From assembly GCF_000262245.1 (NCBI RefSeq), contig NZ_AJSX01000034.1:48883-112882 (forward strand): a DNA stretch of 64,000 bases, in the 5' to 3' direction. A program made the position numbers and the translations under genes. Shown here piece by piece: positions 29,467 through 39,129 of this stretch. This DNA comes from Pasteurella bettyae CCUG 2042. GTDB taxonomy: Bacteria; Pseudomonadota; Gammaproteobacteria; Enterobacterales; Pasteurellaceae. The notes beneath the pieces were generated by a model, which saw only the letters and a list, made by a program, of their open reading frames with translations, had not been told where the DNA came from and ran no database searches. Position 1 is the stretch's first letter. Each line of letters begins with the position of its first letter.

Positions 29467-29859
29467 AACGGCATATCCTTAATTAAGACAAGTAGAAATA
29501 GTTGATTAATATAGTAAGGTATTTGGTTGGGGATAGCAATACTGAAATAAATTGAAAAATAGTTTGGAAAAGTTTGTTTCATTATCATGATAGTGGGCGA
29601 GATTCAGCTAAAGTCTACTTTTAATAAATGATATCTTTTTGATATAGAATGATTTTTTATCTATGATCAGAGATGAAATCAAAATTTTTATTTTAAAAAT
29701 GTGATCTGAATCACTAAATGAGGATATAAAAATTTAAATTCTATTGACTCATATTTTTTTCTTTGGCAAGATACGTGTGCTTCAAAGCGAGTTTTGACCT
29801 TTCTATGATGAGAAAGTTCAATCTAAATAATTAAACAAATTCTCAAAAGGAATTAAATT
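29467..29859. other. Divergent regulatory region tehB / porin
   Basis: About 390 bases with no convincing gene. It holds a good CRP site (29700-29715), a possible minus-35 TTGACT near 29745 and a long porin leader ending in the AAAAGGAAT ribosome site. I see nothing else supportable. Confidence 0.5.
29700..29715. promoter_or_regulatory. CRP site upstream of the porin gene
   Basis: TGTGATCTGAATCACT matches TGTGA-N6-TCACA at 9 of 10 conserved bases, with AAA and AAAT flanks. It lies about 145 bases before the porin start. Confidence 0.6.
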
Positions 29860-30909
29860 ATGAAAAAGACATTAGTAGCATTAGCAGTAGCTGCAACAAC
29901 TATCGCAGCAACAGCACCAGCAAGCGCATTCACCGTTTATGAACAAGACGGTGCTAAAGTTGAATTAAGCGGTTCATTCCGTGCGTTTTTAGGTCGTGTT
30001 GGTGACGATAATCGTGGCGACTTAAAAAATGACGGTTCACGTATCGTAATTAAAGCTAGCCAAGATTTAGGAAATGGCTTATCAGGTTTCGCAGGTTACC
30101 AAATCCGTTTCGAAGATAAAACGAATACAAAAACCAATAAAGAAGCAAGCTCAGCTAGCAGCTTCGGGAGCCCAACTACTCGTGAATTATATGCAGGTTT
30201 AGCACATAAAGATATCGGTGCATTAAGCTTTGGTCGTCAAGCAACAAGTGCTGACGGTATGGTGTTAACAGACCAATATTACTACCGTTCAGGTGAATTC
30301 AACCCATTAACAACTCGTGCTGATAAATCAATTAAATTTAAATCAGCAGATTGGAATGGTTTCGGTTTCAGCGTTGATTACTTATTTGGTAATGAATATA
30401 AAGATAATGCTTCAGCTGATTACAAACATGGTTATGCTGCTGGCTTAACATATACTTATGACATCAGTGACGTGACAGCATTAAACTTTGCTGCAGGTTA
30501 TAGCTATGATGCAAAAGATAAAGCGACTGGTAGTGCAACTGGTGCAGAAAAAGATGCATGGGTTGTTTCTACAGAATTAGCTCATGGTCCATTTAGCTTA
30601 TCAGCTGCTTATGGTCAAACAACAGACGAAGGTTATGAATATGCTGATGCTGATGGTCGTTATATCAGTGTAGGTGCTCATTACCAAGTGATTGAACCAT
30701 CAAAAATCTACTTACAATGGGAACGTTTAAGTGTTAAAGATAACAATACTGGTGATAAAGATATTAGCAATCGTTATTTAGCTGGTGTTGATTATAAATT
30801 CCACAAAAACGTAGTAACTTACGTTCAATATGAACATGTAACTGATAAAACTGAAGGTGAACGCACTAAAGATAACGTGTTCGGCGTTGGTTTACGTGTA
30901 TACTTCTAA
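29860..30909 (+). CDS. ompP2: OmpP2-like general porin
   Basis: 349 residues. A signal peptide ends at ASA (about 23). The mature start FTVYEQDGAKVELSGSFRAFLG is a Gram-negative porin first strand. DLGNGLSGFAGYQIRFED, ELYAGLAHKDIGALSFGRQ and the C-terminal GVGLRVYF (terminal Phe) are classic trimeric porin features. It should be a 16-strand diffusion porin and a major outer-membrane protein. It is codon-biased towards GCA, TTA and CGT, as expected for high expression. It resembles H. influenzae OmpP2 but is diverged in the loops. Confidence 0.88.
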   Translation: MKKTLVALAVAATTIAATAPASAFTVYEQDGAKVELSGSFRAFLGRVGDDNRGDLKNDGSRIVIKASQDLGNGLSGFAGYQIRFEDKTNTKTNKEASSASSFGSPTTRELYAGLAHKDIGALSFGRQATSADGMVLTDQYYYRSGEFNPLTTRADKSIKFKSADWNGFGFSVDYLFGNEYKDNASADYKHGYAAGLTYTYDISDVTALNFAAGYSYDAKDKATGSATGAEKDAWVVSTELAHGPFSLSAAYGQTTDEGYEYADADGRYISVGAHYQVIEPSKIYLQWERLSVKDNNTGDKDISNRYLAGVDYKFHKNVVTYVQYEHVTDKTEGERTKDNVFGVGLRVYF

Positions 30910-30929
30910 TTTTAGTTAGTGTTTTTATA

Positions 30930-30957
30930 AAACCCGGCCTTTGGTCGGGTTTTTTTA
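30930..30957 (+). terminator. Terminator after the porin gene
   Basis: AACCCGGCC and GGTCGGGTT with a short TTT loop, followed by seven T. Confidence 0.85.
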
Positions 30958-31329
30958 TTCTATTAAACTATATTGAGTTTTTTTAACCAGTTTCATGGTA
31001 AATAAATTTCTCTTTATTTTTATAAAGATTGATTTAAACCTTAATTTATTAGGGCAAGAGCCTATTTTCTGTACTGAAATAATAATTTTTACTATCTTTT
31101 AATCAAAAAATTTAATAAAATTTACATCATTTGTTAAAAAAATGTAAAGTTTGCTTCGGGCTATTTTGTGTTTTTTTAATTTACTTGTTTTCGATATGTC
31201 ACATGGTTATTGTGTTACTATATTAATTTAAAACCATTTATCGAAAGCAGTTATCTCGGGTTATATTGGCTTTTAGATGTTAAAGGCAGATATAAGCATC
31301 ACTATCCACTAACTTAAAAGGAAAAGACT
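30958..31329. other. Intergenic region upstream of aceE
   Basis: About 370 AT-rich bases with no supported open frame. It presumably contains the aceE promoter and leader, ending in the AAAAGGAAAAG ribosome site. Half-site-like TCACA and TGTG words near 31200 are in the wrong order for a CRP site. Confidence 0.4.
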
Positions 31330-33981
31330 ATGTCACAGATGATTAATGACGTAGATCCAATCGAAACTAATGATTGGCTGTTAGCAATCGATTCTATTAT
31401 TCGTGAAGAAGGTGTAGAAAGAGCTCAATTTATTATTCAAGAGTTAATGCAACATGCTCGTAATAAAGCAGTATCTTTACCAACAGGAACTACTACAGAA
31501 TACATTAATACTATTCCTGTGTCTGAACAACCAACCTATCCTGGTAATCTTGAAATTGAGAATCGTATTACTTCAGCTATTCGTTGGAATGCGATTATGG
31601 CAGTTCTACGTGGTCAGAAAAAAGACTTAGAGTTAGGTGGACATTTATCGACGTTCCAGTCTGCTGCTACTATGTATGACATGTGTTTTAACCACTTCTT
31701 TAAAGCAGCTACAGAAAAAGATGGTGGTGACTTAGTATTTTTCCAAGGTCATGCTGCACCAGGTATCTATGCTCGAGCATTTATTGAAGGGCGTATTACC
31801 GAAGAACAAATGAATAACTTCCGTCAAGAAGCCTTTGCTAATGGGCTTTCTTCATATCCGCATCCAAAATTAATGCCTGAATTCTGGCAATTCTCAACAG
31901 TATCTATGGGGCTAGGTCCTGTTAATGCCATTTATAATGCACGTTTCTTAAAATATTTAGATAACCGTGGTTTAAAAGAGACTAAAGATCAGAAAGTCTA
32001 TGCATTCTTAGGCGATGGTGAGATGGATGAAATCGAATCTAAAGGTGCATTAACATTCGCAGCTCGTGAAGGCTTAGATAACTTAATCTTTGTGATTTCT
32101 TGTAATTTACAACGCTTAGATGGACCAGTAAATGGTAACGGTAAAATTGTTCAAGAATTAGAGGGCTTGTTTAATGGGGCTGGTTGGGAAGTGATTAAAG
32201 TCCTTTGGGGTACAACTTGGGATAAATTATTTGAAAAAGATACTTCAGGTAAATTAATTCAGTTAATGATGGAAGTGGTTGATGGTGACTACTTAACATT
32301 TAAATCTAAAGATGGTGCTTATGTTCGTGAACACTTCTTTGGTCGTTACCCTGAAACCGCAGCGTTAGTTGCCGATATGACAGATGATGAAATCTGGGCA
32401 TTAAAACGTGGTGGTCATGATACACAAAAAATGTTTGCAGCCTTCAGTAAAGCACAAAAAGCAGGCAAACCAGTGGTATTATTAATTCAATCTGTAAAAG
32501 GTTATAAAATTCCAGAAGCAGAAAGTAAAAATACTGCACACCAATCTAAAAAAATGTCACAAGACAGTCTTAAAGGTTTCCGTGATCACTTCAAACTTCC
32601 ATTAACAGATGAACAAGTGGAACATTACGAATACATTAAATTCGAGGAAGGCTCTGAAGAACACAAATATTTACATGAACGTCGTAAAGCATTAAATGGC
32701 TATCTTCCACAACGTTTAGCGAAATTCACTACCGAATTTAAAGTGCCTGCATTAGAAGATTTCTCTCAATTATTAGAGGCGCAACCTCGTGCAATTTCAA
32801 CGACAATGGCATTTGTTCGCGTATTAAATACTTTATTAAAAAATAAAGATATTGGTAAAAATATTGTGCCAATTATTGCGGATGAAGCTCGTACATTTGG
32901 TATGGAAGGTTTATTCCGTCAAGTGGGTATTTATAATCCACACGGTCAACAATATGTACCATCAGATAAAGATTTAGTTGCATACTATCGTGAAGCTAAA
33001 GATGGTCAAGTATTACAAGAAGGTATCAATGAGTTAGGTGCGACTGCATCATGGTTAGCCGCTGCAACTTCATATTCTGTAAATAATTTACCAATGATTC
33101 CATTCTTTGTTTATTACTCAATGTTTGGTTTCCAACGTGTAGGCGATATGATGTGGGCTGCGGGTGACCAGTTAGCTCGTGGTTTCATGATTGGTGGTAC
33201 TTCTGGACGTACAACATTAAATGGTGAAGGTTTACAACATGAAGATGGACACAGCCATATTCAAGCAGGTGTTATTCCTAACTGTGTGACTTATGATCCA
33301 GCTTATGCTTATGAAGTTGCAGTAATCATGCAAGATGGTATTAACCGCATGTATGGTGAAAAACAAGAAAATGTATTTTATTACATCACCACATTAAACG
33401 AAACTTACGATCAACCAGCAATGCCTGTCGGTGCTGAAGAAGGTATTCGTAAAGGTATCTACAAATTTGAAACTGTGGGTGATGGTGAAACAGCTATCCA
33501 ATTATTAGGTTCAGGTGCAATTTTCCGCCATGTACGTGAAGCTGCACAAATTCTTGCTAATGAATATGGTATTGCTTCTGATGTGTATAGTGTGCCTTCA
33601 TTTAATGAAGTTGCTCGTGAAGGTGCAGATGCAATTCGTTGGAATATGTTACATCCAACTGAAACGCCTCGTGTACCTTATGCATCTCAAGTAATGAATG
33701 ATAAACCAGCAGTAGCGGCAACAGATTATATGAAACTTTATGCAGATCAAATTCGTGCATTTATCCCAACACAAAGCTATCACGTATTAGGAACTGACGG
33801 TTTTGGTCGTTCAGATAGCCGTGAAAACTTACGTAGTTTCTTTGAAGTGGATGCTCACCACGTTGTAGTTGCTGCACTTTCTGAATTAGCAAATCAAGGT
33901 AAAGTGACTAAACAAGTGGTTGCAGATGCGATTGCTAAATATGCTTTAGATGCAGATCGTATTAACCCATTATATGCATAA
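31330..33981 (+). CDS. aceE: Pyruvate dehydrogenase E1 component (homodimeric)
   Basis: 883 residues, normal for AceE. It performs thiamine-diphosphate-dependent decarboxylation of pyruvate. GDGEMDEIESKGALTFAARE with a downstream Asn is the thiamine-diphosphate motif. GGTSGRTTLNGEGLQHEDGH and VLGTDGFGRSDSRENLRSFF are AceE signatures. First gene of an aceE-aceF-lpd series. No pdhR regulator is adjacent, unlike in enterobacteria. Confidence 0.96.
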   Translation: MSQMINDVDPIETNDWLLAIDSIIREEGVERAQFIIQELMQHARNKAVSLPTGTTTEYINTIPVSEQPTYPGNLEIENRITSAIRWNAIMAVLRGQKKDLELGGHLSTFQSAATMYDMCFNHFFKAATEKDGGDLVFFQGHAAPGIYARAFIEGRITEEQMNNFRQEAFANGLSSYPHPKLMPEFWQFSTVSMGLGPVNAIYNARFLKYLDNRGLKETKDQKVYAFLGDGEMDEIESKGALTFAAREGLDNLIFVISCNLQRLDGPVNGNGKIVQELEGLFNGAGWEVIKVLWGTTWDKLFEKDTSGKLIQLMMEVVDGDYLTFKSKDGAYVREHFFGRYPETAALVADMTDDEIWALKRGGHDTQKMFAAFSKAQKAGKPVVLLIQSVKGYKIPEAESKNTAHQSKKMSQDSLKGFRDHFKLPLTDEQVEHYEYIKFEEGSEEHKYLHERRKALNGYLPQRLAKFTTEFKVPALEDFSQLLEAQPRAISTTMAFVRVLNTLLKNKDIGKNIVPIIADEARTFGMEGLFRQVGIYNPHGQQYVPSDKDLVAYYREAKDGQVLQEGINELGATASWLAAATSYSVNNLPMIPFFVYYSMFGFQRVGDMMWAAGDQLARGFMIGGTSGRTTLNGEGLQHEDGHSHIQAGVIPNCVTYDPAYAYEVAVIMQDGINRMYGEKQENVFYYITTLNETYDQPAMPVGAEEGIRKGIYKFETVGDGETAIQLLGSGAIFRHVREAAQILANEYGIASDVYSVPSFNEVAREGADAIRWNMLHPTETPRVPYASQVMNDKPAVAATDYMKLYADQIRAFIPTQSYHVLGTDGFGRSDSRENLRSFFEVDAHHVVVAALSELANQGKVTKQVVADAIAKYALDADRINPLYA

Positions 33982-33990
33982 TTAACCCTG

Positions 33991-34040
33991 AAAAGTGCGG
34001 TGTTTTTTCAGAAAATTTTCTAAAATTTGACCGCACTTTT
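33991..34040. terminator. Inverted uptake-sequence pair between aceE and aceF
   Basis: AAAAGTGCGGT (33991-34001) faces ACCGCACTTTT (34030-34040) with a 28-base loop. It lies inside an apparent operon, so it could lower readthrough from aceE into aceF. Confidence 0.55.
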
Positions 34041-34087
34041 AAGTAGTTTATTTGATGGGTGGAAGCCTATCTTAAAAGGAATATAAC

Positions 34088-35974
34088 ATGTCGAAACAAA
34101 TTCAAATTCCAGATATTGGTAGTGATGAAGTTACAGTAACCGAAGTCATGGTGAAAGTTGGTGATACTGTAGAAGTTGATCAAAGTATTATTAATGTGGA
34201 AGGTGACAAAGCCTCAATGGAAGTGCCTTCACCAGAAGCTGGCGTAGTAAAAGAATTATTAGTGAAAGTCGGTGATAAAGTTTCAACTGGCACACCAATG
34301 TTTGTATTAGAAGCAGCAGGTTCAACGCCTGTTGCTGAGGCTCCAGCAGCACCATCTGCTACACCAGCAGCAACTGCATCAAGTGCACTCGTTGAAATTC
34401 ATGTTCCAGATATTGGTAGCGATGAAGTTAATGTTACTGAAATTATGGTTAAGGTCGGTGATTCAGTTGCTGAAGAACAATCTATCATTAATGTGGAAGG
34501 TGACAAAGCTTCAATGGAAGTGCCTGCTCCACAAGCTGGTATTGTAAAAGAAATTCTGATTAAAGCGGGCGATAAAGTTTCAACAGGTTCATTGATCATG
34601 AAGTTTGAAATTGCATGTTCTGCTCCAGCGGTTACTGCTCCTGCTTCAGCTCCAGCTCAAGCACCTGTCGCAGCGACAAGTGCAGTGAAAGATGTGAACG
34701 TACCTGACATTGGTGGTGATGAAGTAAATGTGACTGAAATCATGGTCAAAGTAGGTGATACTATTTCAGAAGAACAATCATTGATTACAGTTGAAGGCGA
34801 CAAAGCTTCAATGGAAGTACCTGCACCATTCGGCGGTGTAGTAAAAGAAATTCTAGTGAAATCAGGCGATAAAGTTTCAACAGGTTCATTGATTATGCGC
34901 TTTGAAGTCGCGGGTAGCACTCCAGTATCCGCACCAGTAGCAAGTGCTCCAGCGCCAGCGACAACACCAGCACCACAAGTCGCGGCACCTGCTGCGCAAT
35001 CTGTAGTGCCAGTTAATCAAGATAGCATTGCTTCAACAACCAGTTATGCTCATGCAACTCCTGTTGTTCGTCGCTTAGCTCGTGAATTTGGTGTGAACTT
35101 AGATAAAGTGAAAGGTACGGGTCGTAAAGGTCGTATCTTAAAAGAAGATGTTCAAGAATATGTTAAAAATGCACTTAAAGCTTTAGAAAGTGGTGCAACA
35201 GCTTCAACTGGTGCTGCAAATGGTGCAGGTTTAGGCTTATTACCATGGCCAAAAGTGGATTTCAGCAAATTTGGTGAAGTAGAAGAAGTTGAATTAAGTC
35301 GTATCAATAAAATTTCTGGCGCTAACTTACATCGTAACTGGGTGATGATCCCTCATGTAACTCATTTCGATCGCACGGATATCACAGACTTAGAAGCATT
35401 CCGTAAAGAACAAAATGCTTTAGCTGAAAAACAAAAACTTGGCGTGAAGATTACGCCTGTAGTATTTATCATGAAAGCAGTAGCGAAAGCATTAGAAGCC
35501 TATCCTCGTTTCAACAGTTCAATTACTGAAGATGCACAACGCTTAATCTTGAAAAAATATATTAATGTTGGTGTGGCAGTAGATACGCCAAATGGTTTAG
35601 TTGTGCCAGTATTTAAGGATGTTAACAAAAAAGGCATTATTGAACTTTCTCGTGAATTAGCTGAAGTTTCTAAGAAAGCTCGTGATGGCAAGTTAACAGC
35701 TTCTGATATGCAAGGTGGTTGTTTTACAATTTCAAGTATTGGTGGCTTAGGAACAACTCACTTCGCACCAATTGTGAATGCACCTGAAGTGGCTATTTTA
35801 GGGGTTTCTAAATCAGAAATGGCACCTGTATGGAATGGTAAAGAATTTACACCACGTTTAATGCTTCCATTATCATTATCGTTTGACCATCGTGTGATTG
35901 ATGGTGCTGATGGTGCACGTTTCATTACCTTTATTAACGGTGTATTATCTGATTTACGCCGTTTAGTCATGTAA
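34088..35974 (+). CDS. aceF: Dihydrolipoyl acetyltransferase (E2 of pyruvate dehydrogenase), three lipoyl domains
   Basis: 628 residues. Three tandem lipoyl domains, each with the lipoyl lysine in [11 protein letters not shown] (near residues 41, 141 and 239), are joined by Ala/Pro linkers. A peripheral subunit-binding domain follows (about 318-355, [31 protein letters not shown]). The catalytic domain ends in [15 protein letters not shown]. Three lipoyl domains is the E. coli-type form; H. influenzae has a shorter protein as I recall. The repeated lipoyl domains are near-identical at DNA level in places, a possible site for copy-number change. Confidence 0.95.
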   Translation: MSKQIQIPDIGSDEVTVTEVMVKVGDTVEVDQSIINVEGDKASMEVPSPEAGVVKELLVKVGDKVSTGTPMFVLEAAGSTPVAEAPAAPSATPAATASSALVEIHVPDIGSDEVNVTEIMVKVGDSVAEEQSIINVEGDKASMEVPAPQAGIVKEILIKAGDKVSTGSLIMKFEIACSAPAVTAPASAPAQAPVAATSAVKDVNVPDIGGDEVNVTEIMVKVGDTISEEQSLITVEGDKASMEVPAPFGGVVKEILVKSGDKVSTGSLIMRFEVAGSTPVSAPVASAPAPATTPAPQVAAPAAQSVVPVNQDSIASTTSYAHATPVVRRLAREFGVNLDKVKGTGRKGRILKEDVQEYVKNALKALESGATASTGAANGAGLGLLPWPKVDFSKFGEVEEVELSRINKISGANLHRNWVMIPHVTHFDRTDITDLEAFRKEQNALAEKQKLGVKITPVVFIMKAVAKALEAYPRFNSSITEDAQRLILKKYINVGVAVDTPNGLVVPVFKDVNKKGIIELSRELAEVSKKARDGKLTASDMQGGCFTISSIGGLGTTHFAPIVNAPEVAILGVSKSEMAPVWNGKEFTPRLMLPLSLSFDHRVIDGADGARFITFINGVLSDLRRLVM

Positions 35975-36066
35975 TAAGTGCGGTGAGATTTTTTTAAATT
36001 TCAATCGAAACGATATTTAATAAGGTGGTGCTTTCGCCCACCTTTTACCAAAGCATAGGTAAAAAT

Positions 36067-37494
36067 ATGAGCAAAGAAATTAAAACACAAGTTGTGGTAT
36101 TAGGTGCCGGTCCTGCTGGCTATTCAGCTGCATTCCGTTGTGCTGACTTAGGTTTAGAAACTGTATTGGTTGAGCGTTATTCAACTTTAGGTGGTGTATG
36201 TTTGAACGTGGGTTGTATTCCTTCTAAAGCATTATTGCATGTTGCTAAAGTGATTGAAGATGCAAAACATGTTGAACATCATGGTGTCGTATTTGGTGAA
36301 CCAACTATTGATTTAGATAAAGTACGTGAAGGCAAAGAAGCTGTAGTAAGCCGTTTAACTGGTGGCTTAGCGGGTATGGCGAAAATGCGGAAAGTGACAG
36401 TGGTTGAAGGTCAAGCAGAATTTGCAGATAGTCATACTCTTGTTGCCAAAGATCGTGAAGGTAATCCAACAACGATTAAATTTGATAATGCGATTATCGC
36501 TGCGGGTTCTCGTCCTGTACAATTACCATTTATTCCTCATGAAGATCCACGCATTTGGGATTCTACCGATGCTTTAGCATTACGTGAAGTTCCAAAACGC
36601 TTATTATTGATGGGCGGTGGTATTATCGGTTTAGAAATGGGGACAGTATATAGTGCATTAGGTTCGCAAATTGATGTGGTTGAAATGTTCGACCAAGTCA
36701 TTCCAGCAGCAGATAAAGATATTGTTAAAATCTTTACTAAACGCATTGAGAAAAAATTCAACTTATTGCTAGAAACCAAGGTGACTGCAGTAGAAGCAAA
36801 AGACGATGGTATTCATGTTTCTATGGAAGCCAAAGATGGCAAAGTAACCACTCAAGTTTATGATGTGGTATTAGTGGCGATTGGTCGTACACCAAATGGT
36901 AAGCTTATTGGTGCAGAAAAAGCGGGTGTAGAAGTGACAGAGCGTGGTTTTATCAATGTAGATAAACAAATGCGCACGAATGTACCGCACATTTATGCGA
37001 TTGGTGATATTGTTGGTCAACCAATGTTAGCTCATAAAGGTGTGCATGAAGGTCACGTAGCGGCAGAAGTGATTGCAGGGAAAAAACATTACTTCGATCC
37101 TAAAGTTATTCCTTCTATTGCCTATACAGAGCCTGAAGTTGCTTGGGTAGGTAAAACAGAAAAAGAATGTAAAGCTGAAAACTTGAACTTTGAAGTAGCA
37201 ACATTCCCTTGGGCGGCTTCAGGTCGTGCAATCGCATCAGACTGTGCAGATGGTATGACTAAATTGATCTTTGATAAAGAAACTCGCCGTATTTTAGGTG
37301 GTGCTATTGTAGGTACTAATGCGGGAGAATTATTAGGTGAAATTGGTCTTGCTATTGAAATGGGTTGTGATGCAGAAGATATTGCATTAACTATCCATGC
37401 GCATCCAACTTTACATGAGTCTGTGGGCTTGGCCGCAGAAGTTTTTGAAGGTTCGGTAACAGATTTACCTAATCCAAAAGCGAAGAAAAAATAA
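36067..37494 (+). CDS. lpd: Dihydrolipoyl dehydrogenase (E3)
   Basis: 475 residues from the ATG at 36067, matching E. coli Lpd; an upstream in-frame methionine at 36025 lies in a hairpin and would add 14 unrelated residues. FAD-binding GAGPAGYSAAFRCADLG, the redox disulphide GGVCLNVGCIPSK and the C-terminal catalytic HAHPTLHES are all present. It serves both pyruvate and 2-oxoglutarate dehydrogenases, whose other subunits are also in this window. Confidence 0.95.
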   Translation: MSKEIKTQVVVLGAGPAGYSAAFRCADLGLETVLVERYSTLGGVCLNVGCIPSKALLHVAKVIEDAKHVEHHGVVFGEPTIDLDKVREGKEAVVSRLTGGLAGMAKMRKVTVVEGQAEFADSHTLVAKDREGNPTTIKFDNAIIAAGSRPVQLPFIPHEDPRIWDSTDALALREVPKRLLLMGGGIIGLEMGTVYSALGSQIDVVEMFDQVIPAADKDIVKIFTKRIEKKFNLLLETKVTAVEAKDDGIHVSMEAKDGKVTTQVYDVVLVAIGRTPNGKLIGAEKAGVEVTERGFINVDKQMRTNVPHIYAIGDIVGQPMLAHKGVHEGHVAAEVIAGKKHYFDPKVIPSIAYTEPEVAWVGKTEKECKAENLNFEVATFPWAASGRAIASDCADGMTKLIFDKETRRILGGAIVGTNAGELLGEIGLAIEMGCDAEDIALTIHAHPTLHESVGLAAEVFEGSVTDLPNPKAKKK

Positions 37495-37511
37495 ATTGAG
37501 ATAAAATAAAT

Positions 37512-37600
37512 AAAAGCCTTTTTGCTTAATGTTTGCTGCTTAATTAGTTAGTATTTCAATCCAACTTTTTTAGTATGCGCATTACTTAAAAAGGCTTTTT
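37512..37600 (+). terminator. Long-loop terminator after lpd
   Basis: AAAAGCCTTTTT (37512-37523) and AAAAAGGCTTTT (37588-37599) form a 12-bp stem with a 64-base loop and a T-tail. Confidence 0.55.
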
Positions 37601-37622
37601 TATTGCATAAATCTAATAAAAA

Positions 37623-37638
37623 TGTGATTTTATTCACA
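37623..37638. promoter_or_regulatory. Perfect CRP site upstream of the NlpC/P60 lipoprotein gene
   Basis: TGTGATTTTATTCACA matches TGTGA-N6-TCACA exactly, with AA and TAAA flanks. It is 103 bases before the start codon. Confidence 0.7.
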
Positions 37639-37740
37639 TAAAATAAATAGAAAGTGCATAAAAAGTGAATTAGTGATGGTAATTTACACAGAAATCATGT
37701 AGGATTTAGCTCGTTTATATTTTGATGTTTAGATTTTAAT

Positions 37741-38298
37741 ATGATGATTAAAAAATTATTAGTAATTGCGGGAGCATTATTTTTAGCCGCTTGTTCAAGT
37801 GCTCCTAGGCAGAGTTCGATGATTTATCCTTCAGCAGATGAAAGAGATGATACTCAATTGACTGCTTTAATTGGTTCATTAAAAACCAATAAACCCCAAT
37901 ATGGAGCTCGCTCAAATTTCAATTCAGCTCAACATGCACAAATTAATAATAAGCAACTTATGAAAGTGTATAATGAATGGGCTGGAACGCGTTATCGTTT
38001 TGGTGGTACTACGAGTCGTGGTATTGATTGTTCAGCATTTATGCAAGAAGCATTTGCAAGTGCATTTGGTATTAGTTTACCTCGCTCAACTTCTGAACAA
38101 CAATCAGTAGGTAGAAGAATTCAAAAAAATGAACTTCAACAAGGTGATTTAGTATTCTTCCGTGGTAACCGTCATGTGGGTGTTTATTTAGGTGGAAACC
38201 GTTTCATGCACTCAAGTACTACTGAAGGCGTAACCATTAGTTCGTTGGATGAAGCATATTGGTCAAGAACTTATACCCAATCACGCCGAGTTTTATAA
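37741..38298 (+). CDS. NlpC/P60 family lipoprotein, peptidoglycan endopeptidase (MepS/NlpC-like)
   Basis: 185 residues. A lipoprotein signal with lipobox LAAC places the lipidated Cys at residue 19. After a linker, the NlpC/P60 papain-like domain (about 75-185) has the catalytic Cys in GIDCSAFMQEAF and the catalytic His in NRHVGVYLGGNRFMHSS. It should cleave peptidoglycan stem peptides, like E. coli MepS or NlpC. Single transcription unit with its own terminator; probably CRP-responsive. Confidence 0.88.
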   Translation: MMIKKLLVIAGALFLAACSSAPRQSSMIYPSADERDDTQLTALIGSLKTNKPQYGARSNFNSAQHAQINNKQLMKVYNEWAGTRYRFGGTTSRGIDCSAFMQEAFASAFGISLPRSTSEQQSVGRRIQKNELQQGDLVFFRGNRHVGVYLGGNRFMHSSTTEGVTISSLDEAYWSRTYTQSRRVL

Positions 38299-38312
38299 TT
38301 TTAAAATTTGAT

Positions 38313-38346
38313 AAAAAAGAGCGATATTTTTATCGCTCTTTTTTTA
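38313..38346 (+). terminator. Terminator after the NlpC/P60 gene
   Basis: AAAAAGAGCGATA, loop TTTT, TATCGCTCTTTTT plus further T: a strong stem. Confidence 0.85.
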
Positions 38347-38556
38347 TAGTTTTTATTCTCTATTCTCTATAAAAGCCTGTTTGTATTCGCACACTTAGTT
38401 GTTTTCTAAGTTTATGTTTATTCGTCTTATTTTGTATAGCTTTGAGTAATATATTGATGGAGAAATATTATCACAGTATAAACTGCGGTTAATTTTTGAA
38501 AAATTTATTTGATTGAGTATTGTAGTTAGCATGATTAGCTTTATATAAAAAGTGGA

Positions 38557-38580
38557 AAAGGACGCAATTAAGCGCCCTTT
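38557..38580 (-). terminator. Terminator for the UmuD-like gene
   Basis: AAAGGACGC and GCGCCCTTT (one mismatch) flank AATTAA, just downstream of the minus-strand gene ending at 38602. Confidence 0.6.
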
Positions 38581-38601
38581 GAAAATTTTGTACAAAATTA
38601 G

Positions 38602-39066
38602 TTATGCAGCAAAACGTATACTGTTTTTCTTTGGTTTCATTTGATGAATCGAGTTAGTTACTGTGCCAACAATGGAAAGCATTGTCCAATTATCAGTTCT
38701 AATATTTTCAACTTTTGAACTTAAGCTAAAGAAAACAAATTTACCATTATCATGAGCAATAAATTCAAATATTTCTAATTTATGATTTACTTCAATAACG
38801 ACTAGATCGCCAATTGATAAGCTGTCATTTTTTTCAACAACTAACATATCACCTTCTTCGATACCCCAAGCAAGCATATCTGGATTTTGTACACGAATAA
38901 AACAAGTTTGTTGTGGACGTTTAATGCAATATAAGTTGAGATCTAATCTTTTGCTAAAAGTAGATGATTGTTGCAAATCTTCGTATAGTGGCATTGGATG
39001 ATAAGAGAATACATTGCTGTTTGCCGGCTGTGCATTGTCGTTTGCGAAAGTTACATAATTCATCAT
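38602..39066 (-). CDS. UmuD/LexA C-terminal-like (S24 fold) protein without the catalytic dyad, SOS-controlled
   Basis: 154 residues. The C-terminal half follows the UmuD/LexA fold: FIRVQNPDMLAWGIEEGDML aligns with FVKVSGDSMIDGGISDGDLL, and IGDLVVIEVNHKLEIFEF aligns with the lysine strand. The nucleophile serine position is Asp (NPDM for GDSM) and the lysine position is hydrophobic, so it should not self-cleave. The N-terminal 45 residues lack a DNA-binding helix-turn-helix. A consensus LexA box sits 48-63 bases upstream. No umuC is adjacent. Possible roles are a dominant partner of UmuD or LexA, or a polymerase accessory protein; this is inference. Confidence 0.72.
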   Translation of the reverse strand: MMNYVTFANDNAQPANSNVFSYHPMPLYEDLQQSSTFSKRLDLNLYCIKRPQQTCFIRVQNPDMLAWGIEEGDMLVVEKNDSLSIGDLVVIEVNHKLEIFEFIAHDNGKFVFFSLSSKVENIRTDNWTMLSIVGTVTNSIHQMKPKKNSIRFAA

Positions 39067-39113
39067 CGTTTTCCTTAGGATATAACCCTGTTTTTTTATA
39101 CATGCATAATATA

Positions 39114-39129
39114 CTGTATAATTAAACAG
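39114..39129. promoter_or_regulatory. LexA (SOS) box
   Basis: CTGTATAATTAAACAG is a perfect CTGT-N8-ACAG box, flanked by TA and TG as in the E. coli consensus. It lies just upstream of the UmuD-like gene, overlapping a likely minus-10. Confidence 0.85.

Larger units (their letters stand above)
38299..38601. other. Intergenic region between convergent genes
   Basis: Contains a plus-strand terminator (38313-38346) and a minus-strand terminator (38557-38580). I see no gene between them. Confidence 0.5.

Noticed and set aside
31195..31222. CRP-like site upstream of aceE
   Set aside because: TCACA and TGTG occur in the wrong order and orientation for a CRP palindrome.
36022..36044. Riboswitch or full terminator between aceF and lpd
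   Set aside because: Only a short AAGGTGG/CCACCTT stem without a proper T-run; too little to support either.
38395..38595. Small 66-codon minus-strand frame
   Set aside because: It overlaps a terminator, is AT-rich, has no ribosome site and no recognisable protein character.
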